Assembly: GCF_900187425.1 (NCBI RefSeq)
Contig: NZ_FYDJ01000004.1
Location: forward strand, 62,001 to 126,000
Direction of reading: 5' to 3'
Origin: Pseudomonas sp. Irchel s3h14
Lineage (GTDB): Bacteria > Pseudomonadota > Gammaproteobacteria > Pseudomonadales > Pseudomonadaceae
DNA length: 64,000 nt
Part shown: positions 53,659-63,130 of the stretch, piece after piece
Numbering within the stretch: the stretch's first letter is position 1
Layout: the number at the start of each line of letters is the position of its first letter
Program-made: the position numbers and the translations under genes
Notes under the pieces: generated by a model
Databases searched by the model: none
Told to the model about the DNA's origin: nothing
The model's input: only the letters and a program-made list of their open reading frames with translations

Positions 53659-55827
53659 ATGAACAGCCTCAATCCTCTGTCACGTCGCAGTTTCCTCAAG
53701 GGCAGCGCGGTGCTGGGCGGTGGTCTGGTGGTGGCGTTTGTCATCCCCGGTGGCCATCGCTTTGCGATCGGCGCCGAGAATCAAGGCAATGTTTTTGCGC
53801 CCAATGCGTTTTTACGGATCGGCAATGACAACAGCGTCACCATACTGCTCGGCCATTCGGAAATGGGCCAGGGCATCTGGACCGGCCTGACCATGTTGAT
53901 CGCCGAAGAACTGGACGCCGATTGGTCGAAGATCCGTGTCGAACATGCACCGGCTTCGGCCGCCGAGTATGGCCTGGCCGGATTTGGCGGGATGCAAATT
54001 ACCGGTGGTTCGACTTCGACCTGGATGGAGTTCGACCGTTACCGGCAGGCCGGTGCAGCGGCGCGATTGATGTTGATCGACGCGGCGGCCAAACGCTTCA
54101 ACGTCGCTCCGTCCGGGATTCGCACCGAATCGGGTGTGGTGATTGCCGGCGACCAACGCGCCACCTACGGCGAACTGGCCGATGACGCCGGCAAGCTGCC
54201 GGTGCCGGATCCGGCGTCGATCAAGCTCAAGGAGTCCAAGGACTGGAAAATCATCGGCAAGCCGACCAAGCGCCTGGACACGCCGGAGAAAATCACCGGC
54301 CGCGCCAAGTTCGGCATGGACGTGCAGTTCGACGGCCTGATGACCGCCATGGTCGCGCGTTCACCAGTGTTCGGTGGCAGCGTCAAATCCTTCGAAGGCG
54401 CCGAAGCACTGGCGATCCCGGGCGTGCACAAAGTGGTGCAGGTGCCCACCGGGGTGGCGGTGATTGCCGATCATTACTGGGCGGCGAAGCTGGGGCGCGA
54501 TGCGTTGAAGGTCGACTGGGATCTGGGGCCAAACACCGGGCTCGACAGTCAGACACTGCTGGAAAGCTTCCGCAAACTCGCCGCCACCCCTGGCGCTTCG
54601 GCCAGTCAGGCCGGTGATGTCGCGGCGGGTCTGGGTAAAGCGTTGAAGACCATCGATGTCGAGTACAGCGTGCCGTACCTGGCCCATGCGCCGATGGAGC
54701 CGCTCAACTGCACAGTGAAAATCAGCAAAGACAAATGCGAAATCTGGACCGGTACCCAGTTTCAGACGCTGGATCAAATGGTCGCCGGTAAAATCACCGG
54801 GCTCAAACCCGAGCAAGTGGAAATACATACCGAGTTTCTGGGCGGTGGTTTCGGCCGCCGCGCCAATCCGACCTCGGACTTTGTCGCAGAAGCCGTGGAA
54901 GTCGCCAAGGCAGCGCGCGCGCCGGTGAAAACCGTCTGGTCCCGGGAGGACGACATTCGCGGTGGCTACTACCGCTCGGCGTTCCTCCATCAGGCCCGCA
55001 TCGGCCTCGATGCCGACGGCCTGCCGATCGCCTGGAAGCATGTGATGGTCGGGCAGTCGATCATGGCGGGCACGTCATTCGAGGCGAGCATGGTCAAGAA
55101 TGGCATCGACAAGACCTCTGTCGAAGGGGTTGCCGACAGTCCGTACCTTGAGGGGTTGGCGAATCACCAGGTTGATCTGCATTCGCCGCAAACCGGCATC
55201 CGCGTGCTCTGGCTGCGTTCGGTAGGGCACACCCACACCGCGTTCGTGATGGAGTCGCTGATCGACGAACTGGCAGAGGCGGCCGGCAAGGATCCGGTCG
55301 AGTACCGACGAACCTTGCTCAAGGATCATCCACGGCATCTCGGCGTGCTGAACCTGGCCGTCGAGAAAGCCAACTGGAAGGCGCCACTGCCGGACGGCCA
55401 TGCGTTGGGTGTCGCGGTGCATGAGTCTTTCGGCAGCTACGTCGCCCAGGTGGCCGAGGTGTCCCAGGACAACCTGGCGATCCGCGTACACCGGGTGGTG
55501 TGTGCGGTGGATTGCGGCATTGCGGTCAACCCGATGAGCATCGCGGCGCAATTGGAATCGGCCATCACCTTCGGCCTCGGGTTTACCTTGCACAGCAAAC
55601 TGACCTTCAAGAACGGGCAGGTGGTGCAGTCCAATTACCACGACTATCAAGTGCTGCGGCTCAACGAAATGCCGGTGGTGGAAGTGCATATCGTGCCCAG
55701 CAGCGACAAACCCGGCGGCATCGGCGAGGCCGGTGTGCCGCCCACGGCGCCGGCAGTGGCCAACGCGGTGTTCGCCCTGACCGGCCAGCGCTTGCGGGAG
55801 CTGCCGCTGCAACTGTCGGGGGGGTGA
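53659..55827 (+). CDS. Molybdopterin-binding large subunit, xanthine-oxidase family, Tat-exported (isoquinoline 1-oxidoreductase beta-like)
   Basis: A 722-residue subunit. The Tat signal is SRRSFLKG followed by a hydrophobic stretch (GGGLVVAFVIPG). Molybdenum-site landmarks are LGHSEMGQGIWTGLTML, GGFGRRANPTSDF and the catalytic Glu690 in GGIGEAGVPPT. No FAD subunit is present, so electrons should go to the haem protein downstream. It oxidises an aldehyde or N-heterocycle in the periplasm; substrate not determinable. GGGAG precedes the ATG. Confidence 0.92.
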   Translation: MNSLNPLSRRSFLKGSAVLGGGLVVAFVIPGGHRFAIGAENQGNVFAPNAFLRIGNDNSVTILLGHSEMGQGIWTGLTMLIAEELDADWSKIRVEHAPASAAEYGLAGFGGMQITGGSTSTWMEFDRYRQAGAAARLMLIDAAAKRFNVAPSGIRTESGVVIAGDQRATYGELADDAGKLPVPDPASIKLKESKDWKIIGKPTKRLDTPEKITGRAKFGMDVQFDGLMTAMVARSPVFGGSVKSFEGAEALAIPGVHKVVQVPTGVAVIADHYWAAKLGRDALKVDWDLGPNTGLDSQTLLESFRKLAATPGASASQAGDVAAGLGKALKTIDVEYSVPYLAHAPMEPLNCTVKISKDKCEIWTGTQFQTLDQMVAGKITGLKPEQVEIHTEFLGGGFGRRANPTSDFVAEAVEVAKAARAPVKTVWSREDDIRGGYYRSAFLHQARIGLDADGLPIAWKHVMVGQSIMAGTSFEASMVKNGIDKTSVEGVADSPYLEGLANHQVDLHSPQTGIRVLWLRSVGHTHTAFVMESLIDELAEAAGKDPVEYRRTLLKDHPRHLGVLNLAVEKANWKAPLPDGHALGVAVHESFGSYVAQVAEVSQDNLAIRVHRVVCAVDCGIAVNPMSIAAQLESAITFGLGFTLHSKLTFKNGQVVQSNYHDYQVLRLNEMPVVEVHIVPSSDKPGGIGEAGVPPTAPAVANAVFALTGQRLRELPLQLSGG

Positions 55828-55828
55828 G

Positions 55829-56407
55829 ATGAGACGACATCTGATTCTTGGCGCGGTGGTGTTGATCGGCCTGATCGCCTACGCCGAGCACCTGTTCGCT
55901 GACGATAAGGAGGCCATCAAAGCGTTCGATACCGTGCAAAAGGTCTTTCAGAGCCCGCGCTGCCAGAACTGTCATATCCCGGGCGATTCGCCGTTGCAGT
56001 TCGACGCCGGGATTCCCCACGCGATGAACGTCGTGCGGGGCATGGACGGCAAGGGTGCGGCGGGTTTGCCCTGCGCTACCTGCCACGCCGAGCGTAATCC
56101 GCCGGCCAGTTACGGCGCTCACGCACCGCCGGGGGCGCCGCACTGGAGCCTGCCGCCCGCTGCGCACAAAATGGCCTGGATCGGGCTGCCGGCCGACCAG
56201 TTGTGCGCAATGATCAAGGACCGTTCCAGCAACGGTGACCGCGACTTCGCCGCGCTGATCAAGCATGTCAGCGACGACAAACTGGTGCTTTGGGGCTGGA
56301 ATCCGGGTCAGGGAAGGGCGCCGGTCCCGGTGCCGCACGATATTTTCGTCACCCAGTTCAAACGCTGGGCAGACGCGGGAGGGCCATGTCCGGTCGTGGG
56401 TAGTTGA
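55829..56407 (+). CDS. Dihaem c-type cytochrome, electron acceptor of the molybdenum hydroxylase
   Basis: A 192-residue exported protein with an N-terminal hydrophobic segment (LILGAVVLIGLIAYA) and two haem-binding motifs, CQNCH (45-49) and CATCH (82-86). It begins one base after the preceding stop. Such proteins are annotated as isoquinoline 1-oxidoreductase cytochrome-like subunits and link IorAB-type enzymes to the respiratory chain. Confidence 0.88.
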   Translation: MRRHLILGAVVLIGLIAYAEHLFADDKEAIKAFDTVQKVFQSPRCQNCHIPGDSPLQFDAGIPHAMNVVRGMDGKGAAGLPCATCHAERNPPASYGAHAPPGAPHWSLPPAAHKMAWIGLPADQLCAMIKDRSSNGDRDFAALIKHVSDDKLVLWGWNPGQGRAPVPVPHDIFVTQFKRWADAGGPCPVVGS

Positions 56408-56481
56408 CCGGCGGTCCGTTAACAGGGAGTCAAACCGGGTATGGACGACTCTAAGAAATATACCCGCCAATGGAGTGAGTA

Positions 56482-57081
56482 ATGCTGATCCCAGGCAAAC
56501 CGGTAAAACCAGGCGCATGCGCCGACCCGTTGCGCACGCCATTGCAGGAGCGCGAGCTGCTGCGTGACCTGGCCCGCAAGGCCGAGGAGGAGCTGATGGG
56601 CGTGCAGATGGCGAGCATGGACGAGTTGACGCTGCTCTCCAACCGACACGGTTTTACAGCGCTGGCCCAACAAGGGCTGGATGTCTGCCACCAGCTGAAA
56701 AAGCCAGCGACGCTGCTGCTCTTCAATATTGATGACTTCAAGCACATCAACTATCTCTATGGACGTGCCGAGGGCGACAACGCCCTGAAAACCTTCGCTG
56801 ATGTGCTGCGAATAGCCTTTCGCGAGAGCGATGTGATCGGCCGGCTGGGCAGCGACAAATTCGTTGCGTTGCTGACCGGCTCAAGCATTGTGGAGATTCC
56901 CGCGATCAGGGCGCGACTCGAAGAAATACTCGAAGAGCGCAATGCCACGGTGCATCGCGGTTATGACATCCACTTCAGCATCGGACAACTCGAATGCAAT
57001 CCTCAGCTTCCCGGCTCGATCGAGGAGCTGATGGCACAGGCCGATGCGTTCACTTGGCAAACAACTGAGCCACATCCTTGA
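56482..57081 (+). CDS. GGDEF-fold protein with degenerate active site
   Basis: A 199-residue protein consisting of a short N-terminal helix and a GGDEF domain (about 45-195): [13 protein letters not shown] and [20 protein letters not shown] are conserved, but the signature is GSDKF at 123-127 instead of GG(D/E)EF. It is therefore probably not a diguanylate cyclase but may bind GTP or a partner. No sensor or membrane domain. Its 3' end overlaps the convergent VOC gene by 32 bases. Confidence 0.82.
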   Translation: MLIPGKPVKPGACADPLRTPLQERELLRDLARKAEEELMGVQMASMDELTLLSNRHGFTALAQQGLDVCHQLKKPATLLLFNIDDFKHINYLYGRAEGDNALKTFADVLRIAFRESDVIGRLGSDKFVALLTGSSIVEIPAIRARLEEILEERNATVHRGYDIHFSIGQLECNPQLPGSIEELMAQADAFTWQTTEPHP

Positions 57082-57475
57082 ATGCCTTGAACTCAAGCGC
57101 GTTGCCGCAAGGGTCGAAGAGAAACATTGTCGCTTGCTCACCTACCAGGCCCTGAAAGCGAATGCCCGGTTCGATCACGAATCGGGTGTCGAGGGCTTTC
57201 AATCGCTCGGCCAGAGCCTCCCATTCCGCCATTCCCAACACCACGCCGAAATGCGGCACCGGCACGTCATGACCGTCGACAGCATTGGTGTGCGCGGCTT
57301 CTTGAGAGGCGTTTTTCGGCGCCAGGTGAATGACCAGTTGATGGCCGAAAAAATTGAAATCGACCCAATGATCGCTTGAGCGACCTTCTTCCAGGCCGAA
57401 CACTTGGCCATAAAAATTGCGCGCGGCCGTCAGGTCGTAGACCGGGATGGCCAGGTGAAAAGGGGAGAGTTGCAT
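57050..57475 (-). CDS. VOC-family protein (glyoxalase/bleomycin-resistance-like)
   Basis: A 141-residue VOC protein. [25 protein letters not shown] carries the first His ligand, HQLVIHL the second region, and [11 protein letters not shown] the Glu ligand. Family enzymes include dioxygenases and glyoxalases; this one is of unknown specificity. The 110-base gap to the divergent LysR gene may hold its control region. Confidence 0.88.
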   Translation of the reverse strand: MQLSPFHLAIPVYDLTAARNFYGQVFGLEEGRSSDHWVDFNFFGHQLVIHLAPKNASQEAAHTNAVDGHDVPVPHFGVVLGMAEWEALAERLKALDTRFVIEPGIRFQGLVGEQATMFLFDPCGNALEFKAFKDVAQLFAK

Positions 57476-57586
57476 CGGATGTGCCTCGGCTGTGTGGGTT
57501 CAGATTGAGTTTAGCTCTGTGCTTTTTGATTAAAAGACGATAATTTTTGCATCGAGCTCAAATTATTTCGATCAATCGAGAACGCC

Positions 57587-58441
57587 ATGCTGCGCGAACT
57601 GAAAACCTTTATTGCGGTGACGCGCTACGGCACTTTTGCCGCGGCCGGGATGCACATCGGCCTGACCCAGTCGGCTGTCAGCGCGCAGATTCGCAATCTG
57701 GAACAGGCCCTGGGCATTCGTTTGTTTGACCGCACCGGACGTCAGGCCTTGCTCAATGCGGCAGGCCAGCGGGCGTTGCCGATGGCCAGGGAAATGCTGG
57801 AGACCTTCAGCCGGATGGCGGTCAGCGATGATGTCAGTGAGTATCGCGGCGAGTTGAAAATAGGCGCGGTGGCCACGGCCCAGACCGGCCTGCTGCCCCA
57901 GGCGTTGCTGCGACTGAGGCAACAGGCGCCGTTGCTGGAGCCGAAACTGGTGCCCGGCGTGTCGCTGAACCTGTTGAGTCAGGTGGACACCGGTGAGGTG
58001 GATCTGGCGATCCTGATCAAGCCGCCGTTCGAGTTGCCCAAAGAACTGTCAGCGCAGGTCATCCGCAAGGAACCGTTTGTATTGATCGTGCCAGCGGACC
58101 TGGAAGACGATGAGCCGTTGCAGATCCTCGCGAGCCATCCGCATGTGCGCTACGACCGCAATTCGTTTGGCGGAAGATTGGTGACGCGGTTTTTGCGTGA
58201 GCAACAGATTGATGTGCAGGTGGCTTTGGAGCTGGATGAGCTGGAAGCCATCGTGAAGATGGTTGAATGCGGGTTAGGTGTGTCGCTGCTTCCCGAGGCG
58301 GGGCTCTGGCTTGAGCATGGGGCGAAGGTCCGGATCATTCCGTTGGGGGAATTGACGTTTTACCGGGAGATCGTCCTGTTGCAGCGCTATAGCCAGCGCA
58401 CGCAGCCGATCCAGCAGCTGTTTGCGCGATGCCTGACTTAA
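57587..58441 (+). CDS. LysR-family transcriptional regulator
   Basis: A 284-residue LysR regulator, winged helix LKTFIAVTRYGTFAAAGMHI followed by QSAVSAQIRNLEQALGIRLF. Short effector domain with VDLAILIKPPFELPKEL and CGLGVSLLPEAG. Divergent from the VOC gene, which is its likely target. Confidence 0.9.
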   Translation: MLRELKTFIAVTRYGTFAAAGMHIGLTQSAVSAQIRNLEQALGIRLFDRTGRQALLNAAGQRALPMAREMLETFSRMAVSDDVSEYRGELKIGAVATAQTGLLPQALLRLRQQAPLLEPKLVPGVSLNLLSQVDTGEVDLAILIKPPFELPKELSAQVIRKEPFVLIVPADLEDDEPLQILASHPHVRYDRNSFGGRLVTRFLREQQIDVQVALELDELEAIVKMVECGLGVSLLPEAGLWLEHGAKVRIIPLGELTFYREIVLLQRYSQRTQPIQQLFARCLT

Positions 58442-58453
58442 ACCACGGTCCTC

Positions 58454-58545
58454 TGTAGGAGCCGAGCTTGCTCGCGATGACGGTGTGTCAGGCGACATCA
58501 TTATTGGCTATTCGACCGTCATCGCGAGCAAGCTCGGCTCCTACA
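58454..58545. repeat. Palindromic repeat, TGTAGGAGCCGAGCTTGCTCGCGATGAC family
   Basis: 28-base arms, TGTAGGAGCCGAGCTTGCTC onward and complement, perfectly matched, with a 36-base centre, 12 bases after the LysR stop. Confidence 0.93.
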
Positions 58546-58555
58546 TAACAGGCAC

Positions 58556-58586
58556 AAAAAAACCCGCCTCAAGAGGCGGGTTTTTT
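58556..58586. terminator. Bidirectional intrinsic terminator
   Basis: A7, CCCGCC, TCAAGA loop, GGCGGG, T6. It ends fabI on the - strand. Confidence 0.93.
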
Positions 58587-58603
58587 AGTGGGCTGACCGA
58601 AGA

Positions 58604-59398
58604 TTACTCTTCCAGGCTGCCCATGGCCGTGGTGTTGAAGCCACCGTCCACATACATGATTTCGCCGCTGATGCCGGACGCCAGGTCCGAGCACAGGAAG
58701 GCGCCGGCGTTGCCGACTTCGTCGATGGTGACGTTACGACGCAGCGGGGTTTGCGCTTCGTTGGCGGCCAGCATCTTGCGGAAGTTCTTGATGCCGGAAG
58801 CGGCGAGGGTGCGGATCGGGCCAGCCGATACGCAGTTGACGCGGGTGCCGTCCGGGCCCAGGGAGCCGGCCAGGTAACGAACGCCAGCTTCCAGGGAAGC
58901 CTTGGCCATGCCCATCACGTTGTAGTTCGGCATGGTGCGCTCTGCACCCAGGTACGACAGGGTCAGCAGGCTGCCATTGCGGCCTTTCATCATTTCGCGG
59001 CCGGCTTTGGCCAGGGCCACGAAGCTGTAGGCGCTGATGTCGTGAGCGATGCGGAAACCTTCACGGGTGGTGGCTTCGGTGAAGTCGCCATCCAGTTGGT
59101 CGCCCGGGGCGAAGCCGACGGAGTGCACGATGCAGTCCAGGCCGTCCCACTTCTTGCCCAGCTCAACGAAAACCTTGGCGATTTCTTCATCGCTGGCCAC
59201 GTCGCACGGGAAGCACAGGTCAGGGTTGGAACCCCAGCTTTGTGCGAACTCTTCGACACGACCCTTGAGTTTGTCGTTCTGATAAGTGAAGGCAAGCTCA
59301 GCGCCCTCGCGATGCATGGCGGCAGCGATGCCGGATGCGATGGACAGCTTGCTGGCGACACCGACGATCAGTACGCGCTTACCGGCGAGAAAACCCAT
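58604..59398 (-). CDS. fabI: Enoyl-[acyl-carrier-protein] reductase (NADH)
   Basis: A 264-residue FabI catalysing the last step of fatty-acid elongation. SDR-like NADH site [13 protein letters not shown] (residues 13-25), catalytic Tyr149 and Tyr159 with Lys166 ([20 protein letters not shown]), and the QTPLRR substrate loop further on. The target of triclosan in sensitive species. Same strand as, and 21 bases downstream of, yejF; P. aeruginosa has the same order. Confidence 0.97.
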   Translation of the reverse strand: MGFLAGKRVLIVGVASKLSIASGIAAAMHREGAELAFTYQNDKLKGRVEEFAQSWGSNPDLCFPCDVASDEEIAKVFVELGKKWDGLDCIVHSVGFAPGDQLDGDFTEATTREGFRIAHDISAYSFVALAKAGREMMKGRNGSLLTLSYLGAERTMPNYNVMGMAKASLEAGVRYLAGSLGPDGTRVNCVSAGPIRTLAASGIKNFRKMLAANEAQTPLRRNVTIDEVGNAGAFLCSDLASGISGEIMYVDGGFNTTAMGSLEE

Positions 59399-59419
59399 GT
59401 GTTGCTCCTCTCTTTCAGG

Positions 59420-61030
59420 TTATTGCGCAGTGGCTGGGGCCAGGAAAGCGGCTTCCAGCAACTGCTGTGTATACGGATGTTTGGGGGACGCAAAAATACT
59501 TTGCGCGTCTCCCTGTTCGACCACTTGGCCTTGCTTGACCACCATCAACTGGTGGCTCAGCGCTTTGACGACAGCCAGGTCATGGCTGATAAACAGATAC
59601 GTCAGGTTGTACTTGGTTTGCAGTGAACGCAAAAGCTCCACCACTTGGCGTTGCACTGTCCGGTCGAGGGCCGATGTCGGCTCGTCCAGCAGAATCAACG
59701 CCGGTTTTAGCACTAAAGCCCGGGCAATGGCGATTCTCTGCCGCTGCCCACCGGAAAATTCGTGGGGGTAGCGGTGCCGGGTTTCCGGGTCCAGACCTAC
59801 CTCCTTGAGTGCCGCAATAATCGCCAGTTCCTGTTCCGCCTCGGTGCCCATCTTGTGGATCCGCAGGCCTTCGCCGACGATCTGGCTCACGCACATCCGT
59901 GGGCTCAGGCTGCCAAACGGGTCCTGAAACACCACCTGCATCTGCCGGCGCAACGGTCGAACCTGTTGCTGCGTCAGGCAGTCTAGCTGCTTGCCTTCAA
60001 AACGGATGGCGCCTTTGCTGCCGATCAGCCGCAAAATCGCCAAACCCAGTGTCGACTTGCCCGAACCGCTTTCTCCCACAATCCCCAGGGTCTGGCCCTG
60101 AGGCAGGCTGAAATTGATTCCGTCGACCGCTTTGATGTGGTCGACGGTCTTTTTCAGAAAGCCTTTCTTGATCGGGAACCAGACTTTCAGGTCCTCGACT
60201 TGCAGCAGCGGCGGGCCAATTACATTGGTTGCCGGCTTGCCGCTGGGCTCCGCTGCCAGCAGTTCCCGAGTGTACGGATGCTGCGGTGCGCGGAACAACT
60301 CTTCGCACGATGCCTGTTCGACGATGCAACCGCGCTGCATGACACATACGCGATGCGCAATTCTTCGCACAAGGTTCAAATCGTGACTGATCAGTAGCAG
60401 CGCCATGCCCAACCGGGCCTGTAATTCCTTGAGCAATTCGAGGATTTTCAGCTGGACGGTCACGTCCAGCGCGGTGGTCGGTTCGTCGGCGATCAGCAGT
60501 TCCGGCTCGTTGGCCAGGGCCATGGCAATCATCACCCGCTGCCGCTGGCCGCCAGACAATTCATGGGGTAGCGCCTTGAGGCGTTTCTCGGGCTCCGGGA
60601 TGCCGACCATTTCCAGCAGCTCCAGGGTGCGCTTGGTCGCGACTTTGCCGATCAGGCCTTTGTGAACGCCCAACACCTCGTTGATCTGCTTCTCGATCGA
60701 GTGCAGCGGATTGAGCGAGGTCATCGGCTCCTGGAAGATCATCGCGATCCGGTTGCCGCGGATGTGGCGGATGGTTTTCTCTTTCAGGCTCAGCAGGTTT
60801 TGCCCGGAGTATTCGATAGTGCCGGACGGATGCCGGGCGAGCGGGTAGGGCAGCAGCCGCAGGATCGAGTGCGCCGTCACCGATTTACCGGAGCCACTTT
60901 CGCCCACCAGCGCCAGGGTTTCGCCGCGCTTGATATCGAAGCTCACGCCTTCGACCACCCGCTGAACGCGCTCGCCGACGACAAATTCGACGGCCAGGTC
61001 GCGCACTTCGATCAGATTGTCCTGATTCAT
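59420..61030 (-). CDS. yejF: ABC transporter ATP-binding protein YejF (two fused ATPase domains)
   Basis: A 536-residue double ABC ATPase. Walker A GESGSGKS occurs twice, signature LSGGQRQR and FSGGQRQR, Walker [13 protein letters not shown] and [12 protein letters not shown]. Each half has its own OppD/OppF-like C-terminal extension (HPYT). It energises the peptide importer formed with YejB and YejE. Start at [12 protein letters not shown]. Confidence 0.95.
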   Translation of the reverse strand: MNQDNLIEVRDLAVEFVVGERVQRVVEGVSFDIKRGETLALVGESGSGKSVTAHSILRLLPYPLARHPSGTIEYSGQNLLSLKEKTIRHIRGNRIAMIFQEPMTSLNPLHSIEKQINEVLGVHKGLIGKVATKRTLELLEMVGIPEPEKRLKALPHELSGGQRQRVMIAMALANEPELLIADEPTTALDVTVQLKILELLKELQARLGMALLLISHDLNLVRRIAHRVCVMQRGCIVEQASCEELFRAPQHPYTRELLAAEPSGKPATNVIGPPLLQVEDLKVWFPIKKGFLKKTVDHIKAVDGINFSLPQGQTLGIVGESGSGKSTLGLAILRLIGSKGAIRFEGKQLDCLTQQQVRPLRRQMQVVFQDPFGSLSPRMCVSQIVGEGLRIHKMGTEAEQELAIIAALKEVGLDPETRHRYPHEFSGGQRQRIAIARALVLKPALILLDEPTSALDRTVQRQVVELLRSLQTKYNLTYLFISHDLAVVKALSHQLMVVKQGQVVEQGDAQSIFASPKHPYTQQLLEAAFLAPATAQ

Positions 61031-61031
61031 T

Positions 61032-62051
61032 TCACTTCCTCGGGTCGAAGGCATCGCGAGCAGACTCGCCGATGAACACCAGCAAACTCAACATCAACGC
61101 CAGCACGGCAAACGCGCTCATGCCGAGCCACGGCGCTTGCAGGTTGGATTTGCCCTGGGCCACCAGTTCACCCAGCGACGGCGCACCAGGCGGCAAACCG
61201 AAGCCGAGGAAATCCAGGGCGGTCAGGGTGCCGATGGCGCCGGTCAGGATGAATGGCATGAAGGTCATGGTCGAGACCATAGCGTTGGGCAAAATGTGGC
61301 GGAACATGATCGCCCCGTTTTGCATCCCCAACGCCCGCGCGGCGCGCACGTATTCCAGATTACGCCCTCGCAGGAATTCGGCGCGGACCACGTCCACCAG
61401 GCTCATCCACGAAAACAACAGCATGATCCCCAGCAACCACCAGAAGTTCGGCTGCACGAAACTGGCGAGAATGATCAGCAGATACAACACCGGCAGCCCG
61501 GACCAGATCTCCAGAAAGCGCTGCCCGGCCAAATCCACCCAGCCGCCGTAGAAACCCTGCAAGGCCCCGGCAATCACGCCGATGATCGAGCTGAGAATGG
61601 TCAGCGTCAGGGCAAACAGCACCGAAATCCGGAAGCCATAAATCACCCGGGCCAACACATCGCGCCCCTGATCGTCAGTGCCCAGCAGATTGTCTGTCGA
61701 GGGTGGCGCAGGTGCCGGGACTTTCAGGTCGTAGTTGATGCTTTGATAGCTGTAGGGAATCGGCGCCCACAGGACCCAGGCGTCTTTTTCCTTGAGCAGT
61801 TCGCGGATGTACGGGCTCTTGTAGTTGGCTTCCAGCGGGAATTCGCCGCCGAAGGTGGTTTCCGGGTAACGCTTGAGCGCCGGGAAGTACCAGCCGTTGT
61901 CGTAGTGCACCACCAGCGGTTTGTCGTTGGCAATCAGCTCGGCGCCGAGGCTCAGCCCGAACAGCAGTAGAAATAGCCACAGCGACCACCAGCCACGCTT
62001 GTTGGCCTTGAACAGTTCGAAACGTCGGCGATTGAGAGGGGACAGGTTCAT
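61032..62051 (-). CDS. yejE: ABC transporter permease YejE
   Basis: A 339-residue inner-membrane permease of the OppC type. An N-terminal helix (GWWSLWLFLLLFGLSLGAEL) precedes a periplasmic loop with LGTDDQGRDVLARVIYG, then five helices with the EAA-like loop EYVRAARALGMQNGAIMFRH. Start at MNLSPLNRRRFEL; the stop is one base before yejF's start. Confidence 0.94.
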   Translation of the reverse strand: MNLSPLNRRRFELFKANKRGWWSLWLFLLLFGLSLGAELIANDKPLVVHYDNGWYFPALKRYPETTFGGEFPLEANYKSPYIRELLKEKDAWVLWAPIPYSYQSINYDLKVPAPAPPSTDNLLGTDDQGRDVLARVIYGFRISVLFALTLTILSSIIGVIAGALQGFYGGWVDLAGQRFLEIWSGLPVLYLLIILASFVQPNFWWLLGIMLLFSWMSLVDVVRAEFLRGRNLEYVRAARALGMQNGAIMFRHILPNAMVSTMTFMPFILTGAIGTLTALDFLGFGLPPGAPSLGELVAQGKSNLQAPWLGMSAFAVLALMLSLLVFIGESARDAFDPRK

Positions 62052-62052
62052 C

Positions 62053-63126
62053 TCAATGCTCCCGGCTTTCGAAGTCGATACGCGGATCGACAAAGGTGTA
62101 GGTGAGGTCGCCGATGAGTTTCACCACCAATCCCAACAGGGTGAAGATGAACAGCGTGCCAAAGACCACTGGGTAATCACGGTTGATCGCGGCCTCAAAA
62201 CTCATCAGCCCGAGGCCGTCGAGGGAGAAGATCACCTCCACCAGCAACGAGCCAGTGAAGAAGATGCCGATAAACGCCGACGGGAACCCGGCGATCACCA
62301 GCAGCATGGCGTTGCGGAACACATGGCCGTAGAGCACGCGGTGATTGGTCAGGCCCTTGGCCTTGGCGGTGACCACGTACTGCTTGTTGATTTCGTCGAG
62401 GAAGCTGTTCTTGGTTAGCAGGGTCATGGTCGCGAAGTTGCCGATCACCAGCGCCGTCACCGGCAGTGCCAGGTGCCAGAAGTAATCGAGAATTTTGCCG
62501 CCCATGCTCAACTCGTCGAAGTTGTTGGAGGTCAGTCCTCTCAGCGGGAACCAGTCGAAATAGCTGCCACCGGCAAAGACCACGATCAGCAGGATGGCGA
62601 ACAGGAACGCCGGGATCGCATAGCCGACGATGATTGCCGAACTGGTCCAGACGTCGAAGTGGCTGCCGTGTCGCGTCGCCTTGGCAATCCCCAGCGGGAT
62701 CGACACCAGGTACATGATCAGCGTGCTCCACAGCCCGAGGGAGATCGACACCGGCATCTTTTCCTTGATCAGGTCGATGACCTTGGCGTCACGGAAGAAG
62801 CTGTCGCCGAAATCCAGCGTGGCGTAGTTCTTGATCATGATCCACAAGCGTTCCGGCGCCGATTTATCGAAGCCGTACATGTGCTCGATTTCCTTGACCA
62901 GCATCGGGTCCAGGCCCTGGGCGCCGCGATAGGCGGAGCCGGCCACCGAGACTTCGGCACCGCCGCCGGCAATGCGGCTGGTGGCGCCTTCGAAGCCTTC
63001 GAGCTTGGCGATCATCTGCTCTACCGGCCCGCCGGGGGCGGCCTGGATGATCACAAAGTTGATCAGCAGAATGCCGAGCAACGTCGGGATGATCAGCAGC
63101 AGTCGCCGAAAAATATACGCCAGCAT
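62053..63126 (-). CDS. yejB: ABC transporter permease YejB
   Basis: A 357-residue OppB-type permease. [21 protein letters not shown] at the N-terminus, a YejB-specific insertion (about 40-75, [16 protein letters not shown]), and the EAA loop [20 protein letters not shown]. In enteric bacteria YejABEF imports microcin C and helps resist peptides; in Pseudomonas it is a peptide importer. Confidence 0.94.
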   Translation of the reverse strand: MLAYIFRRLLLIIPTLLGILLINFVIIQAAPGGPVEQMIAKLEGFEGATSRIAGGGAEVSVAGSAYRGAQGLDPMLVKEIEHMYGFDKSAPERLWIMIKNYATLDFGDSFFRDAKVIDLIKEKMPVSISLGLWSTLIMYLVSIPLGIAKATRHGSHFDVWTSSAIIVGYAIPAFLFAILLIVVFAGGSYFDWFPLRGLTSNNFDELSMGGKILDYFWHLALPVTALVIGNFATMTLLTKNSFLDEINKQYVVTAKAKGLTNHRVLYGHVFRNAMLLVIAGFPSAFIGIFFTGSLLVEVIFSLDGLGLMSFEAAINRDYPVVFGTLFIFTLLGLVVKLIGDLTYTFVDPRIDFESREH

Positions 63127-63130
63127 CTGA

